Assembly: GCA_031761405.1 (NCBI GenBank)
Contig: JASEVX010000011.1
Location: forward strand, 39,766,876 to 39,830,875
From: Serripes groenlandicus
Lineage: Eukaryota > Mollusca > Bivalvia > Cardiida > Cardiidae
Length of the DNA: 64,000 nt
Reading direction: 5' to 3'
Positions within the stretch are counted from its first letter, which is position 1. Each line of letters begins with the position of its first letter. The notes under the pieces are model-generated. The model had not been told where the DNA came from. It worked only from the letters and a program-made list of their open reading frames with translations, and ran no database searches. A program made the position numbers and the translations under genes. Of the stretch, positions 44,853 to 57,055 are shown piece by piece.

Positions 44853-46619
44853 TTAAAGAATATTATTAATTAAACTACTTCTCCGGGTAAAGGCTTCCTT
44901 GATATATTTTGCAAGGTGTAACAGTTTTTTCTTATTATTGCTGTTTAGTAATTTAATAAATTTGTACATGTTTGGACGAATGGTGAAATAACGCTTAAAG
45001 TGGATAGCTCTAATATCTGAGTATGACGGACACACTAGAAGAAAATGGAATTCGTCCTCAATTTCGCTTTTATTACAAAAAATACATAAACGCTCATGTC
45101 TTTCTATCCTCTCATTTCCATATCTACCTGTTTCAATTCTTAGAGAATGTGAAGACAGTCTAAATTTAGAAATGTAGATTTTCCATTTATAAGGTAAAAT
45201 ATTTAAATAATTTTCCATAATCGGACCATTATTAATATATTTGTAGATGCACAATATCCGGCTATTATTTACATAACTATGTAAAGTTTGTTTAAAATCA
45301 TCAATTAATCTTTGTTTAAAAATCTTGTGAAAATTCTGATGGTTCACAGAATTTGGATTGAGCCAAATATATCCAAAACCATATTGAAATAAGAGATTTT
45401 TCACATTTCTGCACCAATTATTTGCTCCTTTTTCAATGTTTTCTTCTGACCAATGATACAATGTAACCATTATAATGTTATCTGAGGATAAAAGTTTACC
45501 CCAGTATTTTATTATTCTCGCGTATCTGTTAATATATAATGGATATCTGCCTAATTCACAATAAATGGCAAAGTTACAAGTAGATCTTTTAACACTTAAA
45601 ACCTTTTTACAAAACTTAAGATGTATCCTCTCTATTTCCTTCGACTTGGAGAATCCCCAAATTTCGCTAGAAAAACCTAGGATAGAACCTACAAATGCAT
45701 CATATAATTGGAATAAGGTCAAAGTATTAAAGTCAAAACAACGAACTTTGCTGTGTAAAATATTCAGCGCTTTTAAACCTTTATCTGCTAATGTTTTCTG
45801 GTTTAAAATGAATGATCCAGTATAATTAAATATTGTACCAAGATAATTAAAATCGTTTACAAGTTCTATGCCTGCGTTGTTATATGTCCAACACTCATTA
45901 ACCCTTAAACCACCTCTTTTTCTAAATACAACGATTTTTGTTTTGTCAATGTTAACCTCCAATCCCCATTTGTTACAGTATTTATACAAATTATTTAAAC
46001 TAGTTTGCAAATCTACTGGATCGTCACTCAAAACAGCCATGTCGTCTGCAAAAAGTAAAAGTAAAATGTTAATATCTCCAATATTCAATCCAGACGAATT
46101 ATTTCCCATCAAATATAGTTCAAGCTCGTCTACAAATAGAGCAAAAAGTAGAGGTGAGAGTATTTCCCCTTGTTTAAGTCCAACATGGGAAAAGAAGCAA
46201 CCGGAGGTCGTATTATTGACTTTAACAAAAGATTTAACCTTAGCATACATATCTCGAATGATTCGTAACATTTTACCCTTAACTCCCAAATTGAACAACT
46301 TAAGCCATAACCCATTTCGATAAACACTATCAAATGCCTTTTTTAAATCAACAAATGCAACATAGAGACGTTTATTTTCAGAGAGCATTTTTTGTATAAC
46401 TGAATTAAGGACAAAGCATGCATCTGTTGTAGAGCGATTTGGTCTGAACCCAAATTGAGCGTCTGATAAAATATCATTGTTTTCACAAAATAAGCTCAGT
46501 CGTCTATTTAAAATGGCCGTGAATATTTTAGATAAACAACTCACAAGGGTGATCCCACGATATAAAAATATCTGCCAAGTGGTGTGAGATAATATCACTG
46601 CTTTCAATAAAAAATTCAT
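44853..46619 (-). pseudogene. LINE reverse transcriptase and C-terminal domain
   Basis: About 560 residues remain open. RT blocks: GITLVSCLSKIFTAILNRRL, AQFGFRPNRSTTDA, YVAFVDLKKAFDSVYRNGLW (motif-A Asp), VGLKQGEILSPLLFALFVDE, and LLLFADDMAVLSDD (motif-C catalytic Asp pair). Then a thumb/linker region, and near the C-terminus a CIFCNKSEIEDEFHFLLVCP finger-like motif typical of this LINE group. The catalytic residues are intact, but the N-terminus is cut off by a frameshift from the endonuclease frame, so it is probably dead. Its RT differs clearly from that of the neighbouring LINE at 40-44 kb. Confidence 0.88.
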
Positions 46620-48000
46620 TCAATAAGCAATCCTTTCCCATGGCTTTTTCTCTGTTAAGCTTGTTGATAGTATATTCTACCTCCTGTACAGATATGTTCT
46701 GATCTAGTTCTTCATAATTACAAATTTCTGAGTTAAAATCGTTTCCTTTACAAAATTGTTCACAAAATAAATCATCCACAGGTTTGATATCATCAAAAAG
46801 CTTTGAAAAATATTTATGAAATTCGTCCATCGTTATATCATTAGACAATGTTTTTTTCCGGTTACGTACTGCCTTTTTATATGCTTGCTTGAGATAACAC
46901 ATGCTCTCTCTGTTTATTTGTGTTTTACAACAATTGTACAGTTTCAAAGCTTCGATATATCGCTGCTTTGAATCTCTACAAAAGCTGTTAAACCATACTG
47001 CTTTTCGATGTGTGGCGGCAAACTTAGGTGTGTTTTTCCTAATACATTCTTTTGAAAATAAAGGGTCAGTCACACTTCTAAAAACATCAACAAAATCATT
47101 TAAAACATGGTTAATACCATCACGAGATGATGTATCAATATTTGTTGTAATTTTATTCAATGTAGGCAATTTACAAATTAACTGTCTTCGAAAATCATTA
47201 GTCAGGTCATTATTCCATTTATAATGAGAAAATCGTGTCTCGATTGGCGTGTTACGATTGGCGTTACATGCGAGCGAAAACGATAAAGGGGCATGATCGG
47301 ACCATTCATTAAAATCACCCACATCAAAATCACGAATGCAGTCAAAATCAGAATCTCTTAACAATAAATAATCAATAACCGTATTGGATTTATAATTTAC
47401 ATATGTATATGAACCACTTTTATCTTTACCAAGTCTGCCATTTGCAATACGCATTGATGTAGATTTGCAAAGATCGAGTAGCTTAACACCTTGAGAATTG
47501 CAAGTTTTATCTAAAGAAGATCGATCGAGTGGAACATCTGGCTCATAGTCATTATCATCGATAGAACATATATTGTTATCACAAACTATAAAATCAGATC
47601 GGATTCCTACTCTAGCATTGAAATCCCCACAAATATAAACTGTTCATAAGGAGCTAAAATGGTTTATTTCTTCCTGCAGTATTTCAAATAAGTCCACATT
47701 GTGTACCCGATATGCAGGTGAGTTCTCGCCCCATATGTAAACACATGAAACATACACATCATTCTGTAAACGGAAAAAGTCTTTTTTCAAATGTAACCAT
47801 ATAATAGTATCGTACTTATTTCTCACAATTTTAATTCCTTTTCTTATGCTGTTTTTATAATAAACGACGATACCCCCGCTATTTCGGCGTGCATTCTTAT
47901 GTTTAAATTTTCTATATAGGTTCGAACACGTATATCCACTTAGATCCACTTCGGAACTGCTGTTATATATAGTATAATATATATATAGTTTTAGGTTCAT
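46528..48000 (-). pseudogene. LINE endonuclease (APE type), frameshifted
   Basis: The N-terminal part (48000-47644) has RNSGGIVVYYKNSI and VYVSCVYIWGENS. A frame change near 47645 leads to YICGDFNARVG, the APE-endonuclease motif, at about 47640-47610. The frame then runs on through NGRLGKDKSGSYTYVN, VIDYLLL and WSDHAPLSFSL (the catalytic SDH motif) to a linker ending in SREKAMG-like NREKAMGKDCL. Another frameshift separates it from the RT. Confidence 0.82.
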
Positions 48001-48023
48001 TTGTCTTTCGATACTTTATTGAA

Positions 48024-49526
48024 ATGGCTCAACGCAATTTACTTGCGATGTTCAAAAAGTCAAATGACCGGATTGGCAACCCGGATCATGTTGACAAAGA
48101 GAACCGGTTTGCGGAACCGGTTCATAATGACTCAAACAGTCGGATTGGCAAACCGACTGAGTTAGTATGTTGGGCTGGCAACCCAATTCATACGATCCGG
48201 CCTGGAAAACCGGTTGATCAAATGGGTAAAAAACGGGATGCGTTTTCAATCATGAAAAGTGGATCGGTACATGAGCAAAATGCTAAAGAGAGAAAAAGAA
48301 AGCTCAGTTGTGGGGCGTCCTCCGAACAAGCTTGTAAAAAGACAAAAAGTGATGACAGTTCTGTAGCTAAATTCTTCCAAATGTCATGGCTAGAGGAGTT
48401 CAAGTGGCTCAAGTCAGAAAATCGAACAATGTTCTGTTCACTTTGTATTTTACACAAAAGCAAATCGAAGTTCTCTCAGTCTGGTTCGACACATTTTCGT
48501 GTCTCGTCTTTACGTGAACACGAGGGCAGTAGTGGGCATTTGAATTCTTTAAAGCTGGACTCAGACATTCAGTCGAGGCAGATTCCTTCAGTCTCGGAAT
48601 GTATAAATAAGGAATCTGACAAAATAGAGGCTGCTGTATGCAGAACAAGAACTGCTTACACTGTCGCTAAAAGCCATATGCCGGTATCTATGTACGCAGA
48701 GCTCTGTGAGCTACAATTATGTAACGACACGTGTCTGACAAAAAATATGTACCAAGAAGACAGTGCTTGTACGGAGTTTATAACTCTTATTTCCCAGTCT
48801 CTTGACGATAGTCTAATAGAAAAACTCAGACAGAGCCCAGCGCTGGGCCTGATGATAGATGAAAGCACTGATCTTGGTATGGAGAAACACTTAATAGTGT
48901 TTATTAATTACTTGGATAAGGGCATACTGCAAACAAGTTACTTGACTTTGATCAAACTTACGGCTGCAGATGCCAATGTCGTATTTTCTTCCCTTGTTGG
49001 CTATCTCAGAGCCTGCGACATAGATATTAGAAAGGTATATGGGTTTAGTTGTGACGGTGCTGCTGTTCAAGTATGGTTGGAAAGCAAAACGGAGTTGCTC
49101 AAAGGCTGAAAAATGAGAACGAATATATGCTATCTATGCATTGCGTAGCCCATAAACTGGCCCTATCAAGCCTTGATGCTGCTAAGTCGATTAAAGAGGT
49201 GAGCTACTTAATTTGAAGGCATGTTACATTCGATCCACTTATTCTTCAATAGATCGAGCAAACGACTAGAGCACTTGCGACTTTGGCAGGACATTTTAGA
49301 TGATCCAAAAGTTAAACCATTAACGGTTCATCAAGTTAGGTGGCTTAGCTTTGCAAACTGTGTGACTAATGTACGCAGAACACTGAAGTCGCTGCTTAAA
49401 TCTCTGCAGGGCGACAGTGAGGAAGACCCAACGTCAGATTCTCTATTCCACGCTATGACATCTTATAAGTTTCTGTACCTAACTCACTCTTTCAGTGACA
49501 TAATGGAAGATATTGCGAATAATTGA
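48024..49526 (+). pseudogene. ZNF862-like / hAT-transposase-like gene, truncated and frameshifted
   Basis: The first frame (361 codons) starts MAQRNLLAMFKKSND and has an N-terminal region of loosely repeated (R)IGNP/IGKP motifs. Next comes a TTF-type zinc-finger-like segment at about residues 120-175 (WLEEFKWLKSENRTMFCSLC, then REHEGSSGH). Then comes the start of an RNase-H-like hAT fold with GLMIDESTDLGMEKHLIVFI (first catalytic Asp) and FSCDGAAV. A frameshift near 49065 moves the reading to MVGKQNGVAQRLKNENEYML and CVAHKLALSSLDAAK. A second break near 49205 moves it to MLHSIHLFFNRSSKRLEHLR and VHQVRWLSFANCV, ending at 49526. The remaining 200-300 residues of the family, including the hAT dimerisation region, are absent. 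Proteins of this type are hAT-derived and widespread in bivalves. The AAAGAG|GTGAGC at 49200 resembles a donor, so an intron there is an alternative to the second frameshift. Confidence 0.75.
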
Positions 49527-50091
49527 GAAAAGTAGTAGCTAGCTGCAACATAACGCAAACTTTACCTTTGAAGACAAGTGAATAAGCATACTTACCTAAA
49601 ATCAGAATTATGGTCGATATATTTTACATGGTAATTGAAAAACAACAAAGACATTCTTTTTAGTAAAAGGTTTATTTGTATATAGACAAAGCAATGATAA
49701 CCCTACAAACAAAGCAGTAAATAAGATAAAAATGTATCTTCTGTGCACCACCAATCATTTCCTAGTAAGTACGATATTGGATTACGGGTCGAACATTTTT
49801 AAGTACGAACGAGCAATGTAAACATGTGCGTTGTTATGTTCGTCTGCAAATTTTGGTAAATTACGATTTGTTAAGTACTTCTACATTGACATTATCGAGT
49901 GATGACACTGTTATACATCCATCTATGCAAGGTAACCTGAAATAAACATGAAATTCATTTTTTTCAATTTTCAAGAAGGGTAAAAAGGGGGGGGGGGGTA
50001 AAATATCATTGGGATTTCAAAATTTCCGGAGCCCTAAAATTATTTCACCCTGGACCGATTGGGATTTCAAAATTTCCGGAGCCCTGCTCTA
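49527..50091. other. Intergenic, nothing recognised
   Basis: AT-rich with a poly(G) run near 49990 and a 30-bp direct repeat (TTGGGATTTCAAAATTTCCG at about 50009 and 50059). Confidence 0.5.
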
Positions 50092-52359
50092 CGGGCTACA
50101 GTTTGCATCCAATCTTCATGAAAGTTTATCAGAACGTTCATCTCCATAACATCTTGGACAAGTTCGAAAATGGGCTATATGAGTTCTAAAACTAGGTCAC
50201 TATTGAAGGGAAATCTTGTTAACACTCTGGAGGCCACATTTTCAACTTGGGCATGTTGAAACTTTATCAGAATGTTTGTCTTGATGATATGAGGGCAAGT
50301 TCGAACATGGGTCACGTTGGGTCAAAAAGTAGGTCAAATTGAAGGAAAATCTTGTTAACACTCCAGAGGCCGGAATTTTTGCTTCAGCGGTTTGAAATTT
50401 TGTCAGAATGATTGTCTTAAAAATATCTAGGTCAAGTTCGAATATGGGTTATGCCGGGTCAAAAACTAGGTCACTAGGTCAAATTGAAGGAAAATCTTGT
50501 TAACACTTTGGATGCCGCATTTTTTGCTTCAGCAGCTTGAAATTTGGTCAGAATGTTTGTCTATATGGTATCTAGGCCAAGTCCGGATATGTGTCATGCC
50601 AGGTTAAAAACTAGGTCACTAGGCCAAATTGAAAGGTAATCTTGTTAACACTCTGGGTATTGCATTTTTAGCTCACCTATGCACGAAGTGCAAGGTGAGC
50701 TATTGTGATCACATTTTGTCCGGCGTCCGTCCGTCGTCTGTCGTGCGTCGTCAACATTTCAGCTTGTTAACACTCTACAGGCTACATTTCGCATCCAATC
50801 TTCATGAAAGTGTATCAGAACATTCATCTCCATCAAATCTTGGACGAGTTCGAAACTGGGCCATATGAGGTCGAAAACGAGGTCACTAGGTCAAATTGAA
50901 GCGAAATCTTGTTAACACTCTGGAGGCCACATTTTCAACTTGAGCATGTTGAAACTTTATCAGAATGTTTGTCTTTAAAATATCTAGGTCAAGTTCGAAT
51001 ATGGGTCATGCCGGGTCAAAAACTAGGTCACTAGGCCAAATTGAAGGGAAATCTTGTTAACACTGTAGAAGCTGCATTTTTTGCTTCAGCAGCTTGAAAT
51101 TTAGTCAGAATGTTGAGCTGAATTAAATCTAGGTCAAGTTCGAATACGGGTCATGCCGGGTCAAAAACTAGGTCACTAGGCCAAATTGAAGGGTAATCTT
51201 GTTAACACTCTAGAGGCCACATTTTCAATTGATCATGTTGAAACTTTATCAGAATGTTTGTCTTGATGATATGTAGGTCAAGTTTAAATATGGGTCATAT
51301 TGGGTCAGAAACTAGGTCACTAGGGAAAATCTTGTTAACTCTGTAGAAGCCGAATGTTTTGCTACAGCAGCTTGAAATTTGGTCAGAATGTTTAGCTGAA
51401 TATCTAGGCCAAGTTCGAATACAGGTCATGCTGGGTCAAAAACTAGGTCACTAGGCCAAACTGAAGGAAAATCTTGTAAACACTTTGGATGCCGCATTTT
51501 TTGCTTAAGCATCTTGAAATTTGGTCAAAATGTTTGTCTAAATGATATCTAGTTCAAGTTTGAATATGGGTCATATGGGGGTCAGAAACAAGGTCAATAA
51601 AGGAAAATATTGTTCAAACTCAGGAGGCTGCATTTTTACTTTGAGCAAGTTGAAAATTTGTCAGAATGTTGTTTTGATGATATCTTATGGGTCATATCAG
51701 GAAAAATAATTTATAGATCACTAGGCCAAATGAAGGAAAATCTTGTTAACACTGGAGGTTGCATTCAGAATAATTGTCTTAATGTGTTTTGCATAACAGT
51801 ACATTGTATAATTAAGGTGAGCGATCCAGGGCCATCATGGCCCTCTTGTTAATTTCAGCATGATGAAACTTTATCAGAATGTTTTTCTTGATGATATGAA
51901 GGCTAAGTTTAATTATGGGTCATGCTGGGTCAAAAACTAGGTCACTAGATTAAATTGAAGGAAAGTCTTGTGAACACTTTGGATGCCACATTTTTAGCTT
52001 CAGCAACTTGAAATTTGGTCAGCATGTTTGTCTGAATTATATCTCTAGAGGTCAAGTTCGAATATGAGTCATATAGATCAGAAACTAGGTCAATAAAGGA
52101 AAATATTGTTCAAACTCCGGAGGCCGCATTTTTACTTTGAGCAAGTTGAAACTTTGTCAGAATGGTGTCTTGATGATATATAGTCCATGGTGGAATATGG
52201 GTCATATCAGGTAAAAAAATATAGATCACTAGGCCAAATGAAGGAAAATATTGTTAACACAGTGGAGGTTGCATTCAGAATAATTGTCTTGATGTGTTTT
52301 GCATTGCAGTACATTGTATAATTAAGGTGAGCAATCCAGGGCCATCATGGCCCTCTTGT
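50092..52359 (+). mobile_element. Older CTTGTT-ended element (family X), split by a younger one
   Basis: Internal 150-180-bp tandem units (CTAGGTCACTAGG, AAATCTTGTTAACACTCTGG, ATGTTTGTCTTGATGATAT) end at 52320-52359 in AGGTGAGCAATCCAGGGCCA..GGCCCTCTTGTTT. The 5' end is missing. The unit ATTGCATTTTT|AATTTCAGCATGATG is interrupted exactly by the element at 50666-51850. Confidence 0.75.
50666..51850 (+). mobile_element. CTTGTT-ended element (family X), complete, nested
   Basis: Begins (T)TAGCTCACCTATGCACGAAG, with the inverted GTGCAAGGTGAGC just inside, then GTCCGGCGTCCGTCC, then tandem units. It ends AGGTGAGCGATCCAGGGCCATCATGGCCCTCTTGTT. The 15-base palindrome GGGCCATCATGGCCC lies just before the terminal TCTTGTT. 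No flanking duplication is visible beyond T's. Confidence 0.8.
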
Positions 52360-52930
52360 TTTACTTTATCTCAATACGTACTTGTGTTAGGCCTTTCATA
52401 TTTTGAATATAAGTACATCTTATATCCTTCTGATCATTGTATGGTGAAGATGCTGAGTGTGACTTTCTTTTGGGGGTAAAAAACATGCTTTTTGGTTGAT
52501 TTAGAGAATTTGAGATAACATTTTTGTTACTTTCCTTTCTAATTTCGATCAGTCATATATCAATTAAAGTTCTTCAATTAAACAGGTTTTGGTGTCAAAC
52601 ATTTGAAAAAAACTTTTTTTTAAGGTTTTGCTTTTTTAATAGAAAGGTTCCATTGGAGACTATAAGATTCCTTTTTAAAAACCATTTTCATAGGTTGAAA
52701 AACAACATGGCCACCCAAGGGAGCGGGGCTGTTTGATTTTGGCCTTGGCAGTGGAGCAATATTGGTCCTCTTGGGCCTCTTGTATTAGCTTACCTGACCA
52801 CAAAATGAGTTATTGTAGTTGACTATTTTGTAAATATGAAAATCACAAAAAGCAGGTGAGCAATCCAGCGCCATCATGGCCCTCTTGTTTACAGTTTCCA
52901 ATTGTTATGTTTTGGCCCTTTTCGTTTTAG
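52360..52930. other. Fragments of CTTGTT-ended elements
   Basis: 52735-52779 is a family-X' right end (CAGTGGAGCAATATTGG..CTTGGGCCTCTTGTA). 52785-52890 is a minimal family-X copy of about 105 bp (TTAGCTTACCTGACC.. to ..CAGGTGAGCAATCCAGCGCCATCATGG..CTCTTGTT). Confidence 0.65.
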
Positions 52931-52957
52931 AATTTGAAAGAAGAAACTGTACAGACG
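52931..52957 (+). CDS. Possible 27-base micro-exon
   Basis: CCCTTTTCGTTTTAG precedes and GTAACT follows. Read as FERRNCTD, its last base would complete GAC with the first two bases of the 54406 exon. Too short to support alone. Confidence 0.2.
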
Positions 52958-53737
52958 GTAACTCATGCTGGTTACAAACCATCAATTATTAGAAGGAGTT
53001 GTAGCGCCCTTTCAACTTTTAATTAACATAAAAAACTCTGGGCGATTATGTAACATTATGAAAGGGTGGATAGACTTCAATGATGTTTAAGATACTGGTC
53101 AGGTTTCACTTTGGTTGGAAGCCAACATGTTTATGTGACGATGCAGTATATTTGGGATATCAGTCATTTATTGTGATGGCTCTAGTATTGATACAATTGT
53201 GTAAATTGTTTTTCCTGTTTGTGAACTGTGTAGTGTGTATGTAGGTAATTAAGGACTCAACCTCCCCCTATAGCTTGTATACAACTTAACCTGCCCCCTA
53301 TACAAATGATATTAATTTATGATGCTGGTATACTTTGAGGAATTCATGCTTAATAAAAGTGGGTAGGTCTCTGAAACATTGCTATAAATTTCCATGTCTA
53401 CTGTTTTATTACATTGATAGTCTTCATAAAAATCCCATATTTATCTCCAAACTGTATACTCTGGTACTCAATTGGTAGAGCAGAAATTACTCCCTAAGAA
53501 GTGAGTCAATATATGTAAGCTAATGATAGCCTTCACAAACATTAAATAACCAAAATACAATCAATGAAGATTTCTAGAGATGAACACATAATGCAAGTGC
53601 CTTTTAAACAAGTATACCAATTAATATTGTATATGCACATTCATCAACCTCGACCACAATAATGGTCAAATTGAAGGAAAATCTGATTGCGATAAAAGCT
53701 AAAAGTTTGGCATCCTTGTCACATGGACTAATTATAC
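52958..53737. other. Presumed intron, nothing recognised
   Basis: AT-rich single-copy-looking sequence. Confidence 0.4.
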
Positions 53738-53965
53738 CCCCAAAAAACAAAGTTTTGGGGGGGTATATAGGAGTCACTGTGTCGGTCGGAAGCCATATTT
53801 TGTCCGGCCTTTTTCTTACAAACCACTTGGTGGAATTCAATGAAATTTTACATGAAGCTTCTATAACAAGAGGAGATGTGCATACCTTAAAGGTTTTACA
53901 ATTGCATGTTATTTTACAAAGTTATGGCCCTTTATACTTTTTGTTCGCGGGTATTAATCACACTC
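53738..53965. mobile_element. Fragment of a TATACCCCC-type repeat
   Basis: TTATACCCCCAAAAAACAAAG and its inverted TTTGGGGGGGTATA form a left-end hairpin, followed by TGTCGGTCGGAAGCC. The right end is not clear. Confidence 0.5.
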
Positions 53966-54159
53966 GGTGATATTTCTAGTTTTATTTGATGTCTCGGCTC
54001 AGCTCATATCAGATGTTTTGCTTTGAAGTTTCATCTTCATTACAAAGCAAGTATACTTTGTTTTTCTTAGAAAACAATCATATTCATGTGTTCTGACCTT
54101 GGCCAGGTCACTTGTTCAAAAGCAAAATGAGTTATTAGCTGGCTACTGCAATTCATTTA

Positions 54160-54265
54160 GTTTAGTTTAAACTTACTTATCTTACATCGATTGTAAAAAA
54201 TTCTTTCAACTTATATTAATCACACTCAAAGTCGGCCGATGTTATACCTCAAAGGCAAGGTTTAA
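54160..54265 (-). repeat. SINE fragment, antisense
   Basis: TTTAAACTTACTTATCTTACATCGATTG is the inverted tail of the SINE at 35030-35250; AAGTCGGCCGA and GGCAAGG belong to its body. Confidence 0.7.
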
Positions 54266-54405
54266 CCATGAGCTTACTCATTTGTTATTTCATTGGCTCT
54301 GCATAACCTGGTGTGATAACATTCAATAATTAGATCACAGTTTATTTACACTGAATATTGATCTGATAAATTGAAAAGTGATATTCTTATGAAATTTTAT
54401 TTCAG

Positions 54406-54460
54406 ACAATAGTTTTGAATTTGATGACTCTGACAACGATCCAGATTTCAAACTTGATAG
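54406..54460 (+). CDS. Candidate acidic exon of a plus-strand nuclear protein gene
   Basis: A 55-base open segment between GAAATTTTATTTCAG and a GTTTAT donor. Its 17 full codons read NSFEFDDSDNDPDFKLD, the acidic DDSDxDPD type found in many nuclear and chromatin-related proteins. It starts with two bases and ends with two bases of a codon. I did not find a downstream exon in matching phase: 55192 would give a stop, and the CCATCCGAAAG segment after the acceptor at 55114 reads only six codons before losing its donor. It may therefore belong to a gene whose next exon was lost, or to a variant I cannot reconstruct. Confidence 0.45.
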
Positions 54461-54462
54461 GT

Positions 54463-54930
54463 TTATTTATTTATATATTTATTTTCTAACCAGCCAAGTA
54501 AGAATCGGAAATGGATTTTGCATGAGTTGTACCCAAGTCTGATTCCTTCAAGCCATATTGATTGGTCGAAAAACATGTGCACCAGGGGGCGAGCTGTTAT
54601 TCCTGATATGGCTATAGTGAAAACCTTCTCCAGCGAAAGAGTTTGGCAGATATTCAAATCACTTTGTAGAAATGTTCCATTCATGATAATTGGGGGAGGG
54701 GCTGTTTTGCCTCATACGACTTAAGTGAAAAAATTCTTCTCTTAAGAAAGTATCTTGCAGGTTTTCTCAATATTAAGTTGGCAGTCAATATAGGTTGGAT
54801 AGTTTTGCATTGTGGCAGTGGAGCACTATTTGCTTTTTGGACCTGTAGTTTGGCCTCAAAATGAGTTATTATATTTGGCAAAAAGAATAACTCGGGTGAG
54901 CAATCCATTGCCATCATGGCCCTCTAGTCA
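54463..54930 (+). mobile_element. CTTGTT-type element remnant
   Basis: CTTCAAGCCATATTGATTGGTCG, CCAGGGGGCGAG and the right end CGGGTGAGCAATCCATTGCCATCATGGCCCTCTAG; the ends are eroded. It begins directly after the donor of the 54406-54460 exon. Confidence 0.6.
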
Positions 54931-55191
54931 TATCATTAAGAGCTTGTTTGTCATCCTTTAAAAAATGACACATTTTCAACATTCACTTTTGAAGGAAGCT
55001 GCATTTGATAGGTGATGAATCACTGCAGCTTGGCTTAAAAGGCCAAATTAATTTGTGATTATACACACAGAATCCACTTATTAAATACTTATTTATGTGT
55101 TTGATTTCCTTCAGCCATCCGAAAGATATATCAAGATAAGCGTATAGAAATATGGTTGAGTGTATGTTCTAGTTTTTACAAACATTAACAG

Positions 55192-55260
55192 GTAATGGAC
55201 ACAAGTATAGTTGCAGTGAAACAGACATAGATATGCCTGTTTGCAAAAAGAAACGTAAAG
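55192..55260 (+). CDS. Candidate exon with nuclear localisation motif
   Basis: Sixty-nine bases between ..TTTTTACAAACATTAACAG and a consensus donor AAAG|GTAAGT. The open frame reads NGHKYSCSETDIDMPVCKKK then RK, so it carries a basic KKKRK motif of the monopartite nuclear-localisation type. It ends with one base of a codon, which the first two bases at 61359 complete (Ala). Strong splice signals at both ends and the phase match argue for a real exon. Confidence 0.5.
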
Positions 55261-55307
55261 GTAAGTATAAACTTTAAATAGGGGTGCAACGAATAACCGG
55301 TTCAGAA

Positions 55308-56890
55308 AGGGGGCAAAATGTCCAAACTTCAAAAATCTTCTCCTCTGAATCTGCTTGTCAGATTCTTATGCAATTTGGCAGAAATGTTCATTGGGTGACC
55401 CTTTACAAAGATCTTTACTGATTGGTTGAAAAACATGGCAGTCAGGAGGCATTAGAAAAGGGCAATATGACAAAATTTTATAATTCCATTTTTATGCCCC
55501 CGGAATCACCGATTCGGTGGGCATCTAGTTTTTGGCCTGTCTGTCTGTCTGTCGAAAAAAACTTTAACCTGGACCACTTCTTTTGAACCATAACAGGTAC
55601 GGCTACCATATTTCACATGTGTATTCCTTGTGACATAACCTTTCTGTCAGTACCAACATTTTTGACCTTGCGACCTTGACCTTTGACCTACATTTTGAAA
55701 ACTTCTTTGTGGCAAAGAAAACTTTAACCTTGACCACTACTTTTGAACCGTAACAGGTACGGCTTCCATATTTCACATGTGTATTCCTTGTGACATGACC
55801 TTTCTGTCAGTACCAATATTTTTGACCTTGCGACCTTGACCTTTGACCTACATTTTGAAAACTTTAACCTTGACCACTACTTTTGAATATTAACAGGTAC
55901 AGCTTCCATATTTCACATGTGTATTCCTTGTGACATGACCTTTCTGCCAGGACCAAAATGTTTATGCCCCCGGAATCACCGATTCGGTGGGCATCTAGTT
56001 TTTGGCCTGTCTGTCTCTTTGTCTGTCTGTCTAAAAAAACTTTAACCTTGACCACTACTTTTGAACCATAACAGGTACGGCTACCATATTTCACATGTGT
56101 ATTCCTTGTGACATGACCTTTCTGTCAGTACCAACATTTTTGACCTTGCGACCTTGACCTTTGACCTACATGTTGCCATTCGGGGGCATTAGTGTTTCAC
56201 AAACACATCTTGTTCTGAAACTCCTTGTCTGATATTAAGAAATTTTAATGGGAATCTTACTTCAGTGATCCTGTACTAAATTTGTTCAAGTCGTATTGAT
56301 TGGTTAAAAATCATAACAACCAGGTGTCATCACATAAGTGGTAAATTGAACTTTTAGCTACAAATGACAACACCTTCCGTTCCATTGGACAAATTTGAAC
56401 TTGACTTCACAGGAATATTAATTCCTTTGTTGGTCCTCTTTCAAAATTGTTTAAAGACTTACATTCTGTGTAGAACTTTGGTTGCTGCGTCATCAAAAAG
56501 CAAGAAAAATACCAAAACTTTAAAATCCTTTTCCTCCATAATCTGCTCGTTCAATTCTAAGATAATTTTATAGAAATGTTCTTTGTAACCCCTTGACAGA
56601 AACTGTTCAAGCCATTTTTATTTCGTGGAAAAACAGTGCAGCAAGACGGCATCAGGAAAGGCACAAAATGACAAAACTTTATAATTCCATTCTTATTAAA
56701 GTTGTTGTTAGATTTCAAGATACAAATGGCTTTTACTGATTAGCCATTTTACTATTTCATTGACAGTGTCCACTCCTCGCAGTTTCATTTGCACTCCTGA
56801 CCAAATTTTCCCTGATATTTGCAGTTAAATATTGCTACTAATTTACTATCATTCAGATGATCAATTAAGGGCAACCTTGGCCCTCTAATT
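55308..56890 (+). mobile_element. Old family-X'-type repeat interrupted by family Y
   Basis: Diverged units (AAATCTTCTCCTCTGAATCT, GATTGGTTGAAAAACATGGC, CTTTATAATTCCATTCTTATT) lie on both sides of 55493-56214. The unit ATAATTCCATTTTT is where the family-Y DNA entered. It fades out near GGGCAACCTTGGCCCTCTAA. Confidence 0.6.
55493..56214 (+). mobile_element. CTTGTT-ended elements, family Y (two in tandem)
   Basis: Left ends TTATGCCCCCGGAATCACCG at 55493 and 55962. One right end at 56174-56214: CCATTCGGGGGCATTA (inverse of the left end), the palindrome GTGTTTCACAAACAC, then ATCTTGTT. The interior repeats ACTTTAACCTTGACCACTAC, GTATTCCTTGTGACATGACC and TTTGACCTTGCGACCTTGAC. The first copy has lost its right end. 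Confidence 0.75.
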
Positions 56891-57055
56891 AATTGTTCAG
56901 AATAAACACTGTAAAATTAATGGGAGATTTAGATCTGTGTAAGAATACAAAAGATAATTCTGTCCGCCCAAGCAAGTAGGATCACAGTGGCTTATATCCT
57001 AAACACTTGGCTACTACACAAACTCATTGATAACTCTTTTCTTGCATTGGCACAG

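Larger units (their letters stand above)
44549..48003 (-). mobile_element. LINE (jockey/CR1-like group), longer copy
   Basis: Endonuclease, reverse transcriptase and a Cys/His C-terminal region in order on the minus strand, ending in a GATA-type microsatellite (44549-44567) as LINEs of the CR1/L2 kind often do. At least two frameshifts (near 47645 and 46600) break the ORF. The 5' end seems truncated about 20 bp before the start of the plus-strand hAT-like ORF. Confidence 0.8.

Noticed and set aside
55114..55142. Small exon after the TTTGATTTCCTTCAG acceptor
   Set aside because: It opens for only a few codons, has ATAAG where a GTAAG donor would be needed, and does not connect both neighbours in phase.
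56364..56573. 69-codon ORF as a gene
   Set aside because: Lies in diverged units of the X'-type repeat.
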